Positions 55,262 through 64,000 of a stretch of DNA of 64,000 nt are shown piece after piece; position 1 is the stretch's first letter, and each line of letters starts with the position of its first letter. The DNA comes from Desulfocapsaceae bacterium (GTDB lineage Bacteria > Desulfobacterota > Desulfobulbia > Desulfobulbales > Desulfocapsaceae). Position numbers and translations under genes: made by a program. The notes under the pieces are model-generated. The model did not search any database. It was not told the origin of the DNA and saw nothing but the letters and a program-made list of their open reading frames with translations. Location of the stretch: assembly GCA_031292275.1 (NCBI GenBank), contig JARLHL010000061.1:23074-87073 (forward strand), in the 5' to 3' direction.

Positions 55262-55837
55262 TCAGGCGTTGCCGACGACGTCCCCGAAGACTGCAATGTC
55301 AATTCCATACAGCAACGCTGCAGCACGCCATTTTTCTTCATCGGGGACATTAAAAATGACATGCTCATCGGCAGGTACCATCAACCAGCCATCCTCGATC
55401 AGCTCTTGTTCCAGTTGCCCGGGGCCCCATCCGGCATAACCGAGTATGAAGAGATATTTCTCAGGTCCCCGGCCTCTGGCAATATCTTCAAGGATTCTGG
55501 TCTCTCGGGAAAGGGAAATGGTCGGGCTGATTTCCAGCTGATAATCAGTCCGATAACTGGAGCCATAGAGAATAAAGGCCGATTCCAACTCCACCGGCCC
55601 GCCCACATAGACCGGAGGAAGGGGCGTGGACGGAATGGGGAGTTGAGCGCCTTTAAGAATTTCTTCTAAAGAAAATAAAGGATTAGGTTTATTAATTGCA
55701 ACACCCATGGCCCCTTCGTGACTGTGGGCACAGATGTAGATTACCTGTTCTTCAAACCGGGGATCAGGCATCTTTGGCGTAGAAATCAAAAATGACCCGG
55801 TCAAGGTATCAATAATGGATGGATTTTCTCTATTCAT
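55262..55837 (-). CDS. AlgH/YqgE family protein (UPF0301)
   Basis: 191 residues from the ATG at 55837 (AAGGA nine bases upstream); an earlier GTG at 55903 is less likely. The family's GSFLISTPKM start, HEGAMGVAINKP, VYVGGPVE and GYAGWGPGQLEQEL blocks are all present. Its role is unclear (linked to transcriptional control of alginate in Pseudomonas). Single gene with its own terminator. Confidence 0.92.
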   Translation of the reverse strand: MNRENPSIIDTLTGSFLISTPKMPDPRFEEQVIYICAHSHEGAMGVAINKPNPLFSLEEILKGAQLPIPSTPLPPVYVGGPVELESAFILYGSSYRTDYQLEISPTISLSRETRILEDIARGRGPEKYLFILGYAGWGPGQLEQELIEDGWLMVPADEHVIFNVPDEEKWRAAALLYGIDIAVFGDVVGNA

Positions 55838-56031
55838 CGTCAAAATCCTTTCTCGGAGAAGATCAACAGGCACTACCGCTGGATAAATACTTCCGTCTTT
55901 CACCTAAGTCTACCAAAACAGTGGCAGAAAAGTCAAGGTGAGGAAGACGGCTCCCGGAGTCAGGCCCACCTCTCCGCTCCTTGCATTACCTGCTCCTTTC
56001 TGACAAGATAAGCAGAAATCATAAATTGCCC

Positions 56032-56060
56032 ATGACAAAAAAATGATTATCAAATACTAT
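56032..56060 (+). promoter_or_regulatory. sigma70-like promoter for glgB
   Basis: ATGACA at 56032-56037, a 17-base AT-rich spacer and TACTAT at 56055-56060, about 65 bases before the glgB ATG. Good spacing and composition. Confidence 0.5.
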
Positions 56061-56124
56061 AGTTACAATACATGAAAAATCCCAGGATTACAGCTCTCCT
56101 CAAACCTTAAGGCATATCCCGTAC

Positions 56125-58332
56125 ATGATACTCAACGACTTAATTGATAAAATCATTGCCTCGGAACACCACGATCCCTTCCAGGTCCTGGGGGTTCATT
56201 TTTCCGAATCTGATACGGCCGTAGTCCGGACCTTCCAGCCCCATGCAGTCTCGGTTGAACTGCTCCTGGGCAATGCCGCCCATGTCATGAAAAAAATCCG
56301 ACCCGAGGGGCTGTTTGCCTTTGAGTGTCAGCGTGAAACCTGCCCCGATCCCGATCTTCACCCATCCAGCTACCGGTTTAAAATCATATATTTCGACGGC
56401 AACACCCATATAACCAACGACCCATACCGTTTCATGCCGCAGCTGGGTGAGATGGACAGATATCTCTTCAATTCAGGGACCCATTACAGTCTCTATAACC
56501 ATATGGGGGCGCATCTGACCTCCTGCGAGGATATTCAGGGCACTCTCTTCCGGGTCTGGGCTCCGGCGGCCAAACGGGTATCGGTCCTGGGCCATTTCAA
56601 TGGCTGGGATGGCCGTATCCACCCCATGCGGTCTCTGGGCACCTCAGGGATATGGGAACTCTTTCTGCCGGGGATTGGCCAGGATGAGCTCTATCGCTTT
56701 GAAATCAAGACCCAGCAGAACGAGATCACAGTGAAGTCCGATCCTTTTCAATTTTTCGGGGAAGTTCGGCCTCAGACAGCATCCATTGTCCGGAATCTCG
56801 AAGGCTATGTCTGGCAGGATCAGGAATGGCAGCAGAAAAAACGCAGCACGCCCCCCTACGACCTTCCAATCTCCATCTATGAGGTCCATCCGGGTTCATG
56901 GAGACGGGATCCTGCCAATCCCGACCGTTTTCTGACCTTCCGGGAACTTGCCGCCACCATGATCCCCTACGTCAAGAAACTCGGTTTCACCCATATTGAA
57001 CTGATGCCGGTCATGGAGCATCCGCTGGATGAATCATGGGGGTATCAGGTCACCGCCCCTTTCAGCTTCACCAGTCGTTACGGGATTCCTGAAGATTTCA
57101 TGTATTTCGTCGATCAGTGCCACCAGAGCTCCATCGGGGTTATTCTTGACTGGGTGCCGGCACATTTTCCAAAGGACGGCTACAGCCTGGGGAAATTTGA
57201 TGGAACGGCCCTGTATGAGCATGAAGATCCGCGCAAAGGCACTCACCCCGAATGGGGCACGCTCATCTATAATTACGGCCGCAAGGAGGTAAGCAATTTC
57301 CTCATTGCCAACGCCCTGTTCTATCTTGACAAATACCATATTGACGGGCTACGCGTGGATGCGGTGGCATCAATGCTCTATCTCGATTACGCCAGAAAGG
57401 AGGGCGAATGGATCCCAAACTGCTATGGGGGACATGAAAACCTGGAGGCCATTGAATTCATTCGTCATATGAATGCGGTGGTCTATCAGTACCACCCGCA
57501 CACGCTGATGGTTGCAGAAGAATCCACCAGTTTTTTCGGGGTCTCCAAGCCCTCGGATATCGGAGGACTGGGCTTCGGCTTCAAATGGAATATGGGCTGG
57601 ATGAATGATATCCTCAGCTATTTTGCAAAGGACCCCCTGTTCAGGAAGTATCATCACAATGTCCTGACCTTTTCGATCATGTACGCTTTTGCCGAAAACT
57701 TCATCCTGCCGCTCTCCCACGACGAGGTGGTGCACGGGAAACGTTCACTGATAGACAAGATGCCGGGGGATCTCTGGCAGAAGTTTGCCAATCTCCGTCT
57801 GCTCTTCATGACCATGTGGATGCATCCTGGCAAAAAACTGCTCTTTATGGGAGGGGAGTTCGGCCAGTGGTCGGAATGGTACTGTAAAACCAGTCTCGAC
57901 TGGCACCTCCTGGAAGGAAACGCCCTGCACGCGCAACTTACAGCCTTCCTGGCGGATCTCAACTGGCTCTATCGTGACAATGCCTCCCTCTGGGAGCAGG
58001 ATTTCACCTATGAGGGATTCCGCTGGCTGGATATTGAGGACAGGAATAATTCCATTATCTCCTTCGTCAGGTATGCGAAGGACAGGAAGGATCATCTGGT
58101 CTGCATTCTCAATTTCACCCCGCAGACCCACTATGACTACACGATAGGGCTGCCCAGCCAGGCTCGGTATCGGGAGATTTTCTCTTCCAATGATCCTGTT
58201 TATGGGGGCTCCGAAACCAGTGAGAAGAAGATCTACGCCTCCGCCCTGGGCCGTCACGCCCAGGCTGAGTTTCATACAAGCCTGACCGTCCCGCCCCTTG
58301 CCGGCGTGATCCTGCAGCCTTGCGCTGAATAA
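56125..58332 (+). CDS. glgB: 1,4-alpha-glucan branching enzyme
   Basis: 735 residues, GH13_9. N-terminal carbohydrate-binding domains (two CBM48-type modules, about 15-225) precede the TIM barrel (about 240-600) with DWVPAHF, catalytic Asp in GLRVDAVASML (about 411), Glu in VAEESTSF (about 464) and Asp in LPLSHDEVVHGK (about 532). It makes alpha-1,6 branches in glycogen. No glgA, glgC or glgP gene is adjacent. The DUF4126 gene and micro-protein follow within 220 bases and may share the transcript. Confidence 0.96.
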   Translation: MILNDLIDKIIASEHHDPFQVLGVHFSESDTAVVRTFQPHAVSVELLLGNAAHVMKKIRPEGLFAFECQRETCPDPDLHPSSYRFKIIYFDGNTHITNDPYRFMPQLGEMDRYLFNSGTHYSLYNHMGAHLTSCEDIQGTLFRVWAPAAKRVSVLGHFNGWDGRIHPMRSLGTSGIWELFLPGIGQDELYRFEIKTQQNEITVKSDPFQFFGEVRPQTASIVRNLEGYVWQDQEWQQKKRSTPPYDLPISIYEVHPGSWRRDPANPDRFLTFRELAATMIPYVKKLGFTHIELMPVMEHPLDESWGYQVTAPFSFTSRYGIPEDFMYFVDQCHQSSIGVILDWVPAHFPKDGYSLGKFDGTALYEHEDPRKGTHPEWGTLIYNYGRKEVSNFLIANALFYLDKYHIDGLRVDAVASMLYLDYARKEGEWIPNCYGGHENLEAIEFIRHMNAVVYQYHPHTLMVAEESTSFFGVSKPSDIGGLGFGFKWNMGWMNDILSYFAKDPLFRKYHHNVLTFSIMYAFAENFILPLSHDEVVHGKRSLIDKMPGDLWQKFANLRLLFMTMWMHPGKKLLFMGGEFGQWSEWYCKTSLDWHLLEGNALHAQLTAFLADLNWLYRDNASLWEQDFTYEGFRWLDIEDRNNSIISFVRYAKDRKDHLVCILNFTPQTHYDYTIGLPSQARYREIFSSNDPVYGGSETSEKKIYASALGRHAQAEFHTSLTVPPLAGVILQPCAE

Positions 58333-58361
58333 TCAACAACTCCATACATGGAATCGATATC

Positions 58362-58544
58362 ATGGCACTCCCGACTCAACAACCCGGCGATAAATTAAAA
58401 AAGGCCATCCGGACATTTTCTGAACTGCTGGAAAAGCATCCGGAAAAGAGCCGGATGTCCATCCTGCACGAAGTTGAAATCCGATTCGATCTCTCTCCCA
58501 AGGAATGCGAATTTCTCAACAGCCATTTTGATAAGGGACAATAA
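58362..58544 (+). CDS. 60-residue helical micro-protein
   Basis: 60 residues, predicted all helical, basic-acidic mixed, no cysteines or membrane segment. Lying 29 bases after glgB and only 5 bases before the DUF4126 start on the same strand, it looks like a real gene. A GGAAT-type ribosome site precedes the ATG. I do not recognise a family; the C-terminal LSPKECEFLNSHF could be a short DNA- or protein-binding helix pair. Confidence 0.6.
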   Translation: MALPTQQPGDKLKKAIRTFSELLEKHPEKSRMSILHEVEIRFDLSPKECEFLNSHFDKGQ

Positions 58545-58549
58545 CGGTC

Positions 58550-59203
58550 ATGTATCCGCAACTGATTTCCACCCTGGCCCTGACCATGGGCACAGCCTGG
58601 GCCAGCGGTATCAATCTCTATGCAACCATCGCCACCCTGGGAATTCTCGGGATTACCGGCAATATCGTTCTGCCACACCAGTTGCATGTCCTCCAGGAAC
58701 CCATCGTCATTGGTGCTGCCTGCTTTATGTATTGCGTCGAATTCTTTGCAGATAAAACTCCTGGGATCGATACGGGATGGGATGTGATTCACTCCTTCAT
58801 CCGGATTCCCGCTGGTGTAATGCTTGCTGCCGGCGCAGTCGGCGATGTCAATCCGGCCGTGGCCATTACGGCGGGGATCCTCGGCGGGACCATCACGGCA
58901 ACCAGCCATACCCTCAAGGCGGGCTCCAGGATACTGATCAACACCTCACCGGAGCCCTTCAGCAACTGGGCCGCCTCCCTTTCTGAAGATGTGGCGGTCT
59001 TCGCAGGAATGTATACAGCCCTCTATCATCCTCTTCTCTTTCTCGGTCTGTTTACACTCTTCATCCTGCTCTGCGTCTGGCTTCTGCCTAAGGTATGGAA
59101 GGCCGTCAAAGCACTCTTTTCCACCGTCAAACGCTTCTTTCAGGGGAAAAAGCAGTCCCCCCAATCGGAAAACACGCCGCCGCCCCAGCTCCCGTCTCAT
59201 TAA
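58550..59203 (+). CDS. DUF4126 integral membrane protein
   Basis: 217 residues with about five hydrophobic helices; the core pattern (GTAWASGINLYATIA near the start, TATSHTLKAGSRILINTSPEPFSNW) is that of DUF4126, function unknown. The tail is soluble and Pro/Ser-rich. Five bases after the micro-protein gene, so probably co-translated. The stop overlaps the stop of the convergent sensor kinase by 4 bases. Confidence 0.85.
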   Translation: MYPQLISTLALTMGTAWASGINLYATIATLGILGITGNIVLPHQLHVLQEPIVIGAACFMYCVEFFADKTPGIDTGWDVIHSFIRIPAGVMLAAGAVGDVNPAVAITAGILGGTITATSHTLKAGSRILINTSPEPFSNWAASLSEDVAVFAGMYTALYHPLLFLGLFTLFILLCVWLLPKVWKAVKALFSTVKRFFQGKKQSPQSENTPPPQLPSH

Positions 59204-61020
59204 TCGAAAGGAAGACCAATCTTCACGATCGTCCCCTTATCGGCGACACTTTCGAATTCTATGGTGCCGCCGTGCTCCTCAATGATCTTTGCGGATATTG
59301 CCAGGCCCAGCCCGGTACCATCGTTTTTGGTGGTGAAGTATGGGTCAAAGACCCGCGAGGTATACTGGGGGTCAACACCGCATCCTGTATCTTCAATGCT
59401 ACAGATCACCTGGCTGCCTTCAACGCCGGTCCCGATCCTGAGTATACCGCCGTTCTCCATGGCCTGGACCGAGTTGAGAAAGAGATTCAGGAAAACCTGG
59501 TTCAACTTATCCTGGTCCGCCTCAACCATGGGCAGATTTTCTGTAAAATCCGTCTTCATTTCGATCCCCATGGCCTCTGCATCCATGCGGATCAGACTCA
59601 TTGCCTTCTGCAGAACAGGGATCAGAGAAATCTTCATTGTCTCCAGATTATGCGGTCTTGCATAATCCAATAATTCGCCGATACTTCGATTGAGACGCTC
59701 GACCTCCCGTACCAGGATATCGGCTGTCTCCTGATCGCTGGTGTTCTCATTGAACCGTGAACGCAACAGGACGGCAAGCCCCTTAATCGAGCTGAGCGGA
59801 TTTCTGAGTTCGTGGGCAACACCTGCAGCCATCTTGCCGAGGGCTGCGAGTTTTTCATTACGGCGCAATTCCTCCTCAAGCTCTTTAATCTGACTCAGAT
59901 CCTGGATGAGCAGCATGTTTCCTGCAAAGCGATTCTCGTCATCAATAACGGATAATCCGGCAAGCAGCAGCGAACGCTTTCTGTTTGTGCCATCTGTGAG
60001 GAAGATCTCCTTCTGCTGGAGACTGTTACCATCAGCATGTGATTGCTGCAGGATCCCGACCAGAGGGGCCGGCAGTGCCACTTCCGGAGAATTGCCGATG
60101 GTATTTCCCTCACTGACCCCGACGATCTCCTCTGCGGACTGATTGCATATCTGGATATTCCCCTGACTATCCGTGGCAATGAGGCCGACGGGAAGCGACG
60201 AGATGAGCATGTCGGTAAATGCCCGCATCCTCTGCAACCGGCTCTGCGACCCACGAAGTCCCTGCAGGGTCAAAAGAGAGAGCCAGCCACCGACACCAAC
60301 GAGCAGCAGGACGAAGGACAGAAAAGCGATCTGCAGAAGCTGTCTTTTTACGGCCGTATTGAACTGGGTCAGGTCAAGTTCAACCAGAATGGTGAATTTT
60401 TTATTGCCCAACCCATCCAATTGCTCCTGCCACTGCTGATATTCAGGGTGATGACGGATAAAACGCTCCAGCCATGTTGCATCCAATTTGGGACTGTTGG
60501 GGGCCGGAGAGTAGAACCTGATCCCCAAAGGTGAAAAGACGGCTGCAACCTGAAAAGTCATCACACCATCGCTGTGATCCTTGCTCACCCTGAATTTCCC
60601 ATCGATTTTCTGCCCTTCTTCCAGGGATTGAATAAATGACAGAGTGGACTTCCCGACATTGGATCCAATGGCCTCACGACTTGTACTTGCCAGGATCAGC
60701 CCGTCCGAGTCCAGCAGACAAAGAAAATCGACGCCCGGCTGTCCCGATGCATGATCGATGGCCTGCTGGACATGGTCTGTCCATTTCCACATCGCCACAT
60801 GGATGTCCTTGGCCTCACCGCGCAAGGAGGCCCGAGAATTGGAAATCACGAACCGGATGATTGTAATCCCCTTCTGCAGCAAGGCCTCCGTCATCAGCAT
60901 CTTCTCCCGCTGATAGTTATTGACGGCAAAGGTCCCGATAATCAAGGTCAGCAGCGCGCAGGCTGCCGCAAACAACCAGGGGGAAACTTCCGCCAAACGA
61001 TGTCCTCTTAAAAATTTCAC
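59200..61020 (-). CDS. membrane-bound sensor histidine kinase (PAS, ZraS-like)
   Basis: 606 residues. Two transmembrane segments (about 14-32 and 228-250) enclose a periplasmic sensor of about 195 residues. Then PAS (about 275-375), the H-box GVAHELRNPLSSIKG (about 401) and the ATPase domain (DTGCGVD, GTGLGLAISAKIIEEHGG). It has no receiver, and resembles the ZraS/NtrB-like kinases that partner sigma54 activators, but no response regulator is adjacent. Its 5' end is just 3 bases from the next minus-strand gene upstream (61024), which suggests co-transcription. Confidence 0.9.
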   Translation of the reverse strand: MKFLRGHRLAEVSPWLFAAACALLTLIIGTFAVNNYQREKMLMTEALLQKGITIIRFVISNSRASLRGEAKDIHVAMWKWTDHVQQAIDHASGQPGVDFLCLLDSDGLILASTSREAIGSNVGKSTLSFIQSLEEGQKIDGKFRVSKDHSDGVMTFQVAAVFSPLGIRFYSPAPNSPKLDATWLERFIRHHPEYQQWQEQLDGLGNKKFTILVELDLTQFNTAVKRQLLQIAFLSFVLLLVGVGGWLSLLTLQGLRGSQSRLQRMRAFTDMLISSLPVGLIATDSQGNIQICNQSAEEIVGVSEGNTIGNSPEVALPAPLVGILQQSHADGNSLQQKEIFLTDGTNRKRSLLLAGLSVIDDENRFAGNMLLIQDLSQIKELEEELRRNEKLAALGKMAAGVAHELRNPLSSIKGLAVLLRSRFNENTSDQETADILVREVERLNRSIGELLDYARPHNLETMKISLIPVLQKAMSLIRMDAEAMGIEMKTDFTENLPMVEADQDKLNQVFLNLFLNSVQAMENGGILRIGTGVEGSQVICSIEDTGCGVDPQYTSRVFDPYFTTKNDGTGLGLAISAKIIEEHGGTIEFESVADKGTIVKIGLPFD

Positions 61021-61023
61021 AAA

Positions 61024-62718
61024 TCAATTATCCAATGAGTTCAATATCTTTTCCAGAATAACCTTAGTGATCATATAGGTGGGAACCACACCTTCCTGCC
61101 CCATGGGACCCGACGCCAGGGTCTGACCGCTGATCAAGGGATTATCCGACGCATAATAAGCATACCGCGTCTTCATATTCATGGGAATATGCCCCTGAAT
61201 AATAGCCGCACTGATAGCCCTCTGATAGTGTCCTCCTTCCATCTCCAGACCGATAGCCTTCCAGGAGGATGAGGAAAATCTCGACAGGATGTCCTTGTTT
61301 TGCAGAGAGGTCCCCAGCACTGTAACCATGGGGCCGCAGTACACATCCACCGTATCGTCAAAATCATTGACGACAAGATCATTATTAACAATATAATTAT
61401 GAGGAGTTCCCTCCATGACATGGGCTGTGGCAAGCATTATGTCGCCCTTCTTTCCTGGCAGAATGCCGGCCTTTCCCATAATTGATATGGATTCGATATG
61501 GAAGGAAACCACTTTGTCCCTGAGGGTATAAGGACTCAGCAGTTCATCCATGATCTCAAACGCCTGGGTTCCAAATGCATAATCAATGACAACCAGCACC
61601 GGCAGTTTTTCCGCATGTTGGCCGATCTTAATATCTATTTTCGGGTGCAGCGCTCCAATATCGACAAGGGCCGTATCTATGACCATTACATCAATGGTCG
61701 ATCCTGAATGATCCGGTATAAAAATATAACCGTGTTTTTCCCCATACTTATCAATTTTTTCTTCCTGATGGCGGACAAGACCAACCATCTGGTAGAGATC
61801 ATCCGGGACCTCCTCTCCGCTTTCCAAAAGGGCACCTGAACCGTAGAGGAGGTTTTTCACAGAATGCATGTTGGCGCTTATGATATGAATCGCTCTGCTC
61901 TGATAGCCCAGTTCAAACAATTTTTCTTTGATACACTTTGCCCAGATTGATGCGTACCGATGATGGCCGATCATCTCATGCAGCGAAGGGGTGAAATAAA
62001 TAGTCAGATGATCCGTTTCGGAGAGATACTCTGCAAGGCCACGTTGTCCAAGTGAGTAAATTATCTGAAACAACCCATTGTTAAAATTCCCTGATTTTCG
62101 ATGTCTTTCTAAATACTCATACGTTTCTTTAGTCTCTTTATAGGTTCTACCGAGAATTATGGAGAGATTCCAGATTGATTGATCGAGAAGGGCTCCCATA
62201 AGCGCCTCCTCTCCGTTATTGACCACCTTTTCCAGATCATGCCATTCCTCCGAAACATGGCCGTCCTTATAGTTTATCTGCTGCGCTATTTTCTGCGATT
62301 CAATATGAAGAAAAGTAATATGTGTCAGGATATCATATATTTCTGTAAGCCCCCTGGTAATCACGAAACAGATTTCCTTGTCAGAGACTACATAAGAAAT
62401 TCTTCTTCGTTTAAGCGGGATAACCTCCTCAAAGGAAGTATTTTGGAAATCCTCCTGGGCCGTCAGGATGATCCGGTCACATTTTTCAATGCCCCTCGGC
62501 ATCCTGTCTATGACATATTCCAATCCCTTTAATTCAACTATACGGGGATCGCTCATGGATCCATAGATCTCAGGGTTGAATTGTTTTAAAGATTCTGCGA
62601 GCTTCTGACCTGTTTTTCCTGAAGGCTTATAGTTTCCGCGTAATGTCAACGCGTCGGCCAGGGTTTTGAAGGTCCGTATGGCAATACGAGCCTTCTGTGA
62701 TTTGGAAAGTTCTTCCAT
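61024..62718 (-). CDS. large conserved protein, C-terminal phosphorylase-like (DUF6909-like)
   Basis: 564 residues, soluble. The N-terminal about 330 residues are helical and unrecognised. The C-terminal part (about 335-560) alternates strands and helices and holds VVIDYAFGTQAFEIMDELL, LATAHVMEGTPHNY and, near the end, KAIGLEMEGGHYQRAIS, which is reminiscent of the EMEA-type site of nucleoside phosphorylases and AMP nucleosidase. I recall the family as DUF6909 but did not check. Proposed role: a purine-nucleotide-type hydrolase or phosphorylase, inferred from that motif only. It lies 3 bases upstream of the sensor kinase, so the two likely form an operon. Confidence 0.6.
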   Translation of the reverse strand: MEELSKSQKARIAIRTFKTLADALTLRGNYKPSGKTGQKLAESLKQFNPEIYGSMSDPRIVELKGLEYVIDRMPRGIEKCDRIILTAQEDFQNTSFEEVIPLKRRRISYVVSDKEICFVITRGLTEIYDILTHITFLHIESQKIAQQINYKDGHVSEEWHDLEKVVNNGEEALMGALLDQSIWNLSIILGRTYKETKETYEYLERHRKSGNFNNGLFQIIYSLGQRGLAEYLSETDHLTIYFTPSLHEMIGHHRYASIWAKCIKEKLFELGYQSRAIHIISANMHSVKNLLYGSGALLESGEEVPDDLYQMVGLVRHQEEKIDKYGEKHGYIFIPDHSGSTIDVMVIDTALVDIGALHPKIDIKIGQHAEKLPVLVVIDYAFGTQAFEIMDELLSPYTLRDKVVSFHIESISIMGKAGILPGKKGDIMLATAHVMEGTPHNYIVNNDLVVNDFDDTVDVYCGPMVTVLGTSLQNKDILSRFSSSSWKAIGLEMEGGHYQRAISAAIIQGHIPMNMKTRYAYYASDNPLISGQTLASGPMGQEGVVPTYMITKVILEKILNSLDN

Positions 62719-63406
62719 TCAAGTCTCCTGTATCATGTAATATGTATGCTGAGACCTAAAAACCGGATCAGGACAAGCCTCGACTCTATGCAGGTCCTTT
62801 CATTCAGTCTACATTTTCAATACGATATATGTATTATCTCTCAGAATACACATGTAATTAAGCCTTATTTCGCTGATTCAGCTAAACCATTTTCACATCT
62901 CAAACAATTTTTTATGACTTGTTGATAATGCTATTTTTCAGACATGCAACCTATATGCTTTCATTTCATCCATACATAATCGGAAAGATGAATGAAATAT
63001 CCGTCATTCTCAACCAGCACAGCTGGACCAGAATGACCGGTCGCATGACGAATTTTGAAAGCTTCTCTCATCGTTACAGCAAGGTCCAACTGGTGAAAAA
63101 CTTTCATATAATGACAGCCTGGCAATGGCCTGCATGAATAAAAAAATCCGGCCCTGTTTTCTGCCTGAGAAAGAACATTAATTATTCAACGTTCAATGCT
63201 GTTTTTTTGTAGTTTTCAAAAACTAATATACAATCAGGAGAGAATTTTCAAGAATCTGTCCAGGCATTCTCCACACCGCATGCTTATTTAAATAGGGTAT
63301 CATGGGTCTCATGCAGAGTCTGAAAATTAGGGATGATGGTTCACTCTTCTTTCAGTCATGTCCATTCAGCAAAAGCGTATCGACGACCGATACAGGGAGG
63401 AATGTT
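62719..63406. other. 688-base spacer upstream of thiamine-binding-type gene
   Basis: AT-rich with a CATATATCG/CGATATATG-like inverted stretch near 62826, but no gene. A 72-codon frame at 62919-63137 has no ribosome site or recognisable sequence and is not called. I searched for a TPP (THI-box) riboswitch and found no CUGAGA or ACCUGAUCUGG core. Confidence 0.4.
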
Positions 63407-63703
63407 ATGCAGGTAATCATAGATTTATGCGTTGTCCCGATGGGGGTCGGCGTTTCTGTATCTCGCTATGTCGCAGCCTGCCATCAGATCTTTAAAAAGG
63501 CAGGATTAAAGACACAGTTACATGCCTATGGAACAAATATAGAAGGCGACTGGGATCTGGTATTTGCAGCGGTGAAAGAATGTCATGAGCATATCCATCA
63601 GATGGGAGCTCCCAGAATTACAACGACGATAAAACTGGGAACCAGGGTGGATAGAATGCAGGGAATTGATGATAAAATAAACAGCGTCCTAAATCTGCTG
63701 TAA
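63407..63703 (+). CDS. MTH1187-family thiamine-binding-type protein
   Basis: 98 residues from the ATG at 63407 (GGGAGG six bases upstream); a longer frame from 63302 has no site. It matches the MTH1187/YkoF-type ferredoxin-like fold (IDLCVVPMGVGVSVSRYVAACHQIF). Family members bind thiamine or related ligands and form dimers, with function still vague. Single gene. The flanking rRNA operon is transcribed toward it from the other strand. Confidence 0.82.
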   Translation: MQVIIDLCVVPMGVGVSVSRYVAACHQIFKKAGLKTQLHAYGTNIEGDWDLVFAAVKECHEHIHQMGAPRITTTIKLGTRVDRMQGIDDKINSVLNLL

Positions 63704-63875
63704 AAATTAATGCGGGAAGGAATGTGCTCTAGGGGTGTGCGCCATCGAGGGTGTCCCCGTACGGACCTGAGGCAACGAGAGCAGTAAGCACGTCACTCCG
63801 GACAGCTCCCCTGATCAAGAAGCAGGCCGGGCCAGACCTGATCGATACTTGGAAAACGAGATGCGAGGGGAAGCA
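63704..63875. other. spacer before rRNA operon terminator
   Basis: 172 bases, GC-rich with short inverted pieces (GTCCCCGTACGG with CCGGACAGC), but no tRNA or reading frame. Confidence 0.4.
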
Positions 63876-63876
63876 A

Positions 63877-63911
63877 AAAGCCCCTGAGAGCAGTGAGCGC
63901 TCAGGGGCTTT
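63877..63911 (-). terminator. rRNA operon intrinsic terminator
   Basis: Perfect 12-bp arms AAAGCCCCTGAG (63877-63888) and its complement (63900-63911). On the minus strand the T-run CTTTTTGC follows. It lies 10 bases past the 5S end. Confidence 0.85.
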
Positions 63912-63921
63912 ATTGTAGAAA

Positions 63922-64000
63922 TTCGGCGGCGACCTACTCTCCCACATAGTCTCCCATGCAGTACCATCGGCGCTGAAGAGCTTAACTTCCGTGTTCGGAA
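63922..64000 (-). rRNA. rrf: 5S ribosomal RNA, 3' portion
   Basis: The minus strand reads a 5S tail: CCGAACACGGAAGTTAAG, GATGGTACTGCATGGGAGAC and GTGGGAGAGTAGGTCGCCGCC. The 5' part runs past the window edge. The 3' end near 63922 is set by the terminal stem (GCCGCCGAA). It indicates a 16S-23S-5S operon transcribed toward the window from beyond 64000. Confidence 0.93.

Noticed and set aside
62919..63137. 72-codon frame in the gap before the thiamine-binding-type gene
   Set aside because: No ribosome site or family resemblance; composition like the surrounding non-coding DNA.
63302..63406. Riboswitch for thiamine upstream of the MTH1187-type gene
   Set aside because: No THI-box core (CUGAGA, ACCUGAUC-type segments) was found in the upstream region.
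63704..63921. tRNA gene next to 5S rRNA
   Set aside because: No cloverleaf pattern or GTTCRA-type T-loop found; only the terminator hairpin.

Overview
The window reads as a chromosomal segment of a Gram-negative, anaerobic-type bacterium, most likely a Desulfobacterota member (Desulfobulbales-like). This placement is inferred from gene content and protein style, not from a search. Outer-membrane and LPS genes (kdsB, lptE, an LptF/G permease) show a diderm. An FchA cyclohydrolase beside folD, a radical-SAM KamA, a SplB-like protein and several PAS hybrid kinases fit an anaerobic, signal-rich lifestyle. Nearly all of the window is core genome. I see no insertion sequence, prophage, CRISPR array or tRNA.

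Layout. 1-7.6 kb: the end of a leuC-type gene and its leuD-type partner, then on the minus strand a CbpA-like DnaJ, ssb and a SplB-like radical SAM protein. Next on the plus strand are RNase G and a membrane-anchored M23 endopeptidase, followed by a tiny zinc-ribbon protein. 7.6-13 kb: a non-coding stretch with a possible structured element, a hybrid kinase, a membrane-anchored orphan and a SprT-DUF2786 protein. 13-22.6 kb: LptF/G, NAD(P)HX repair (nnr) coupled to a CBS protein, ung, then the minus-strand run rplU-rpmA-obgE-proB-proA-nadD. 22.6-28.4 kb: an AP2-like orphan, mazG, then rpsF-rpsR-DUF2232-rplI with promoter and terminator, then dnaB. 28.6-36.5 kb: leuS-lptE-dus, folD/fchA and a malic enzyme. 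36.6-47.5 kb: kamA, an HDOD-GGDEF protein, a DUF6901-like protein, priA-galU and hrpA. 47.5-55.9 kb: a hybrid kinase with a degenerate receiver, a lone receiver, an extended YvcK, kdsB, rsmJ, rlmH with a YkgJ-type protein, and AlgH. 56-64 kb: glgB, a micro-protein, DUF4126, a sensor kinase, a large conserved orphan, a thiamine-binding-type protein, and the 3' part of a 5S rRNA with the terminator of a minus-strand rRNA operon.

How they work together. The genes group into translation and ribosome assembly, replication and repair (dnaB, priA, ssb, ung), envelope building (kdsB, lptE, lptF/G, galU, M23), proline synthesis, and one-carbon/C4 metabolism. Four signalling proteins are unlinked to obvious targets.

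The most interesting single observation is the folD/fchA pair. This FolD lacks the lysine and glutamine that family knowledge ties to cyclohydrolase chemistry, and a dedicated cyclohydrolase gene lies 12 bp upstream, which suggests a split of the two activities. Other points worth a look are a UNG with a rebuilt catalytic loop, a hybrid kinase with a phosphorylation-dead receiver, a SplB-like protein apparently lacking the lyase's H-donor cysteine, a YvcK with long N- and C-terminal extensions, and a possible near-leaderless promoter on kamA. I did not find a convincing new multi-gene system.
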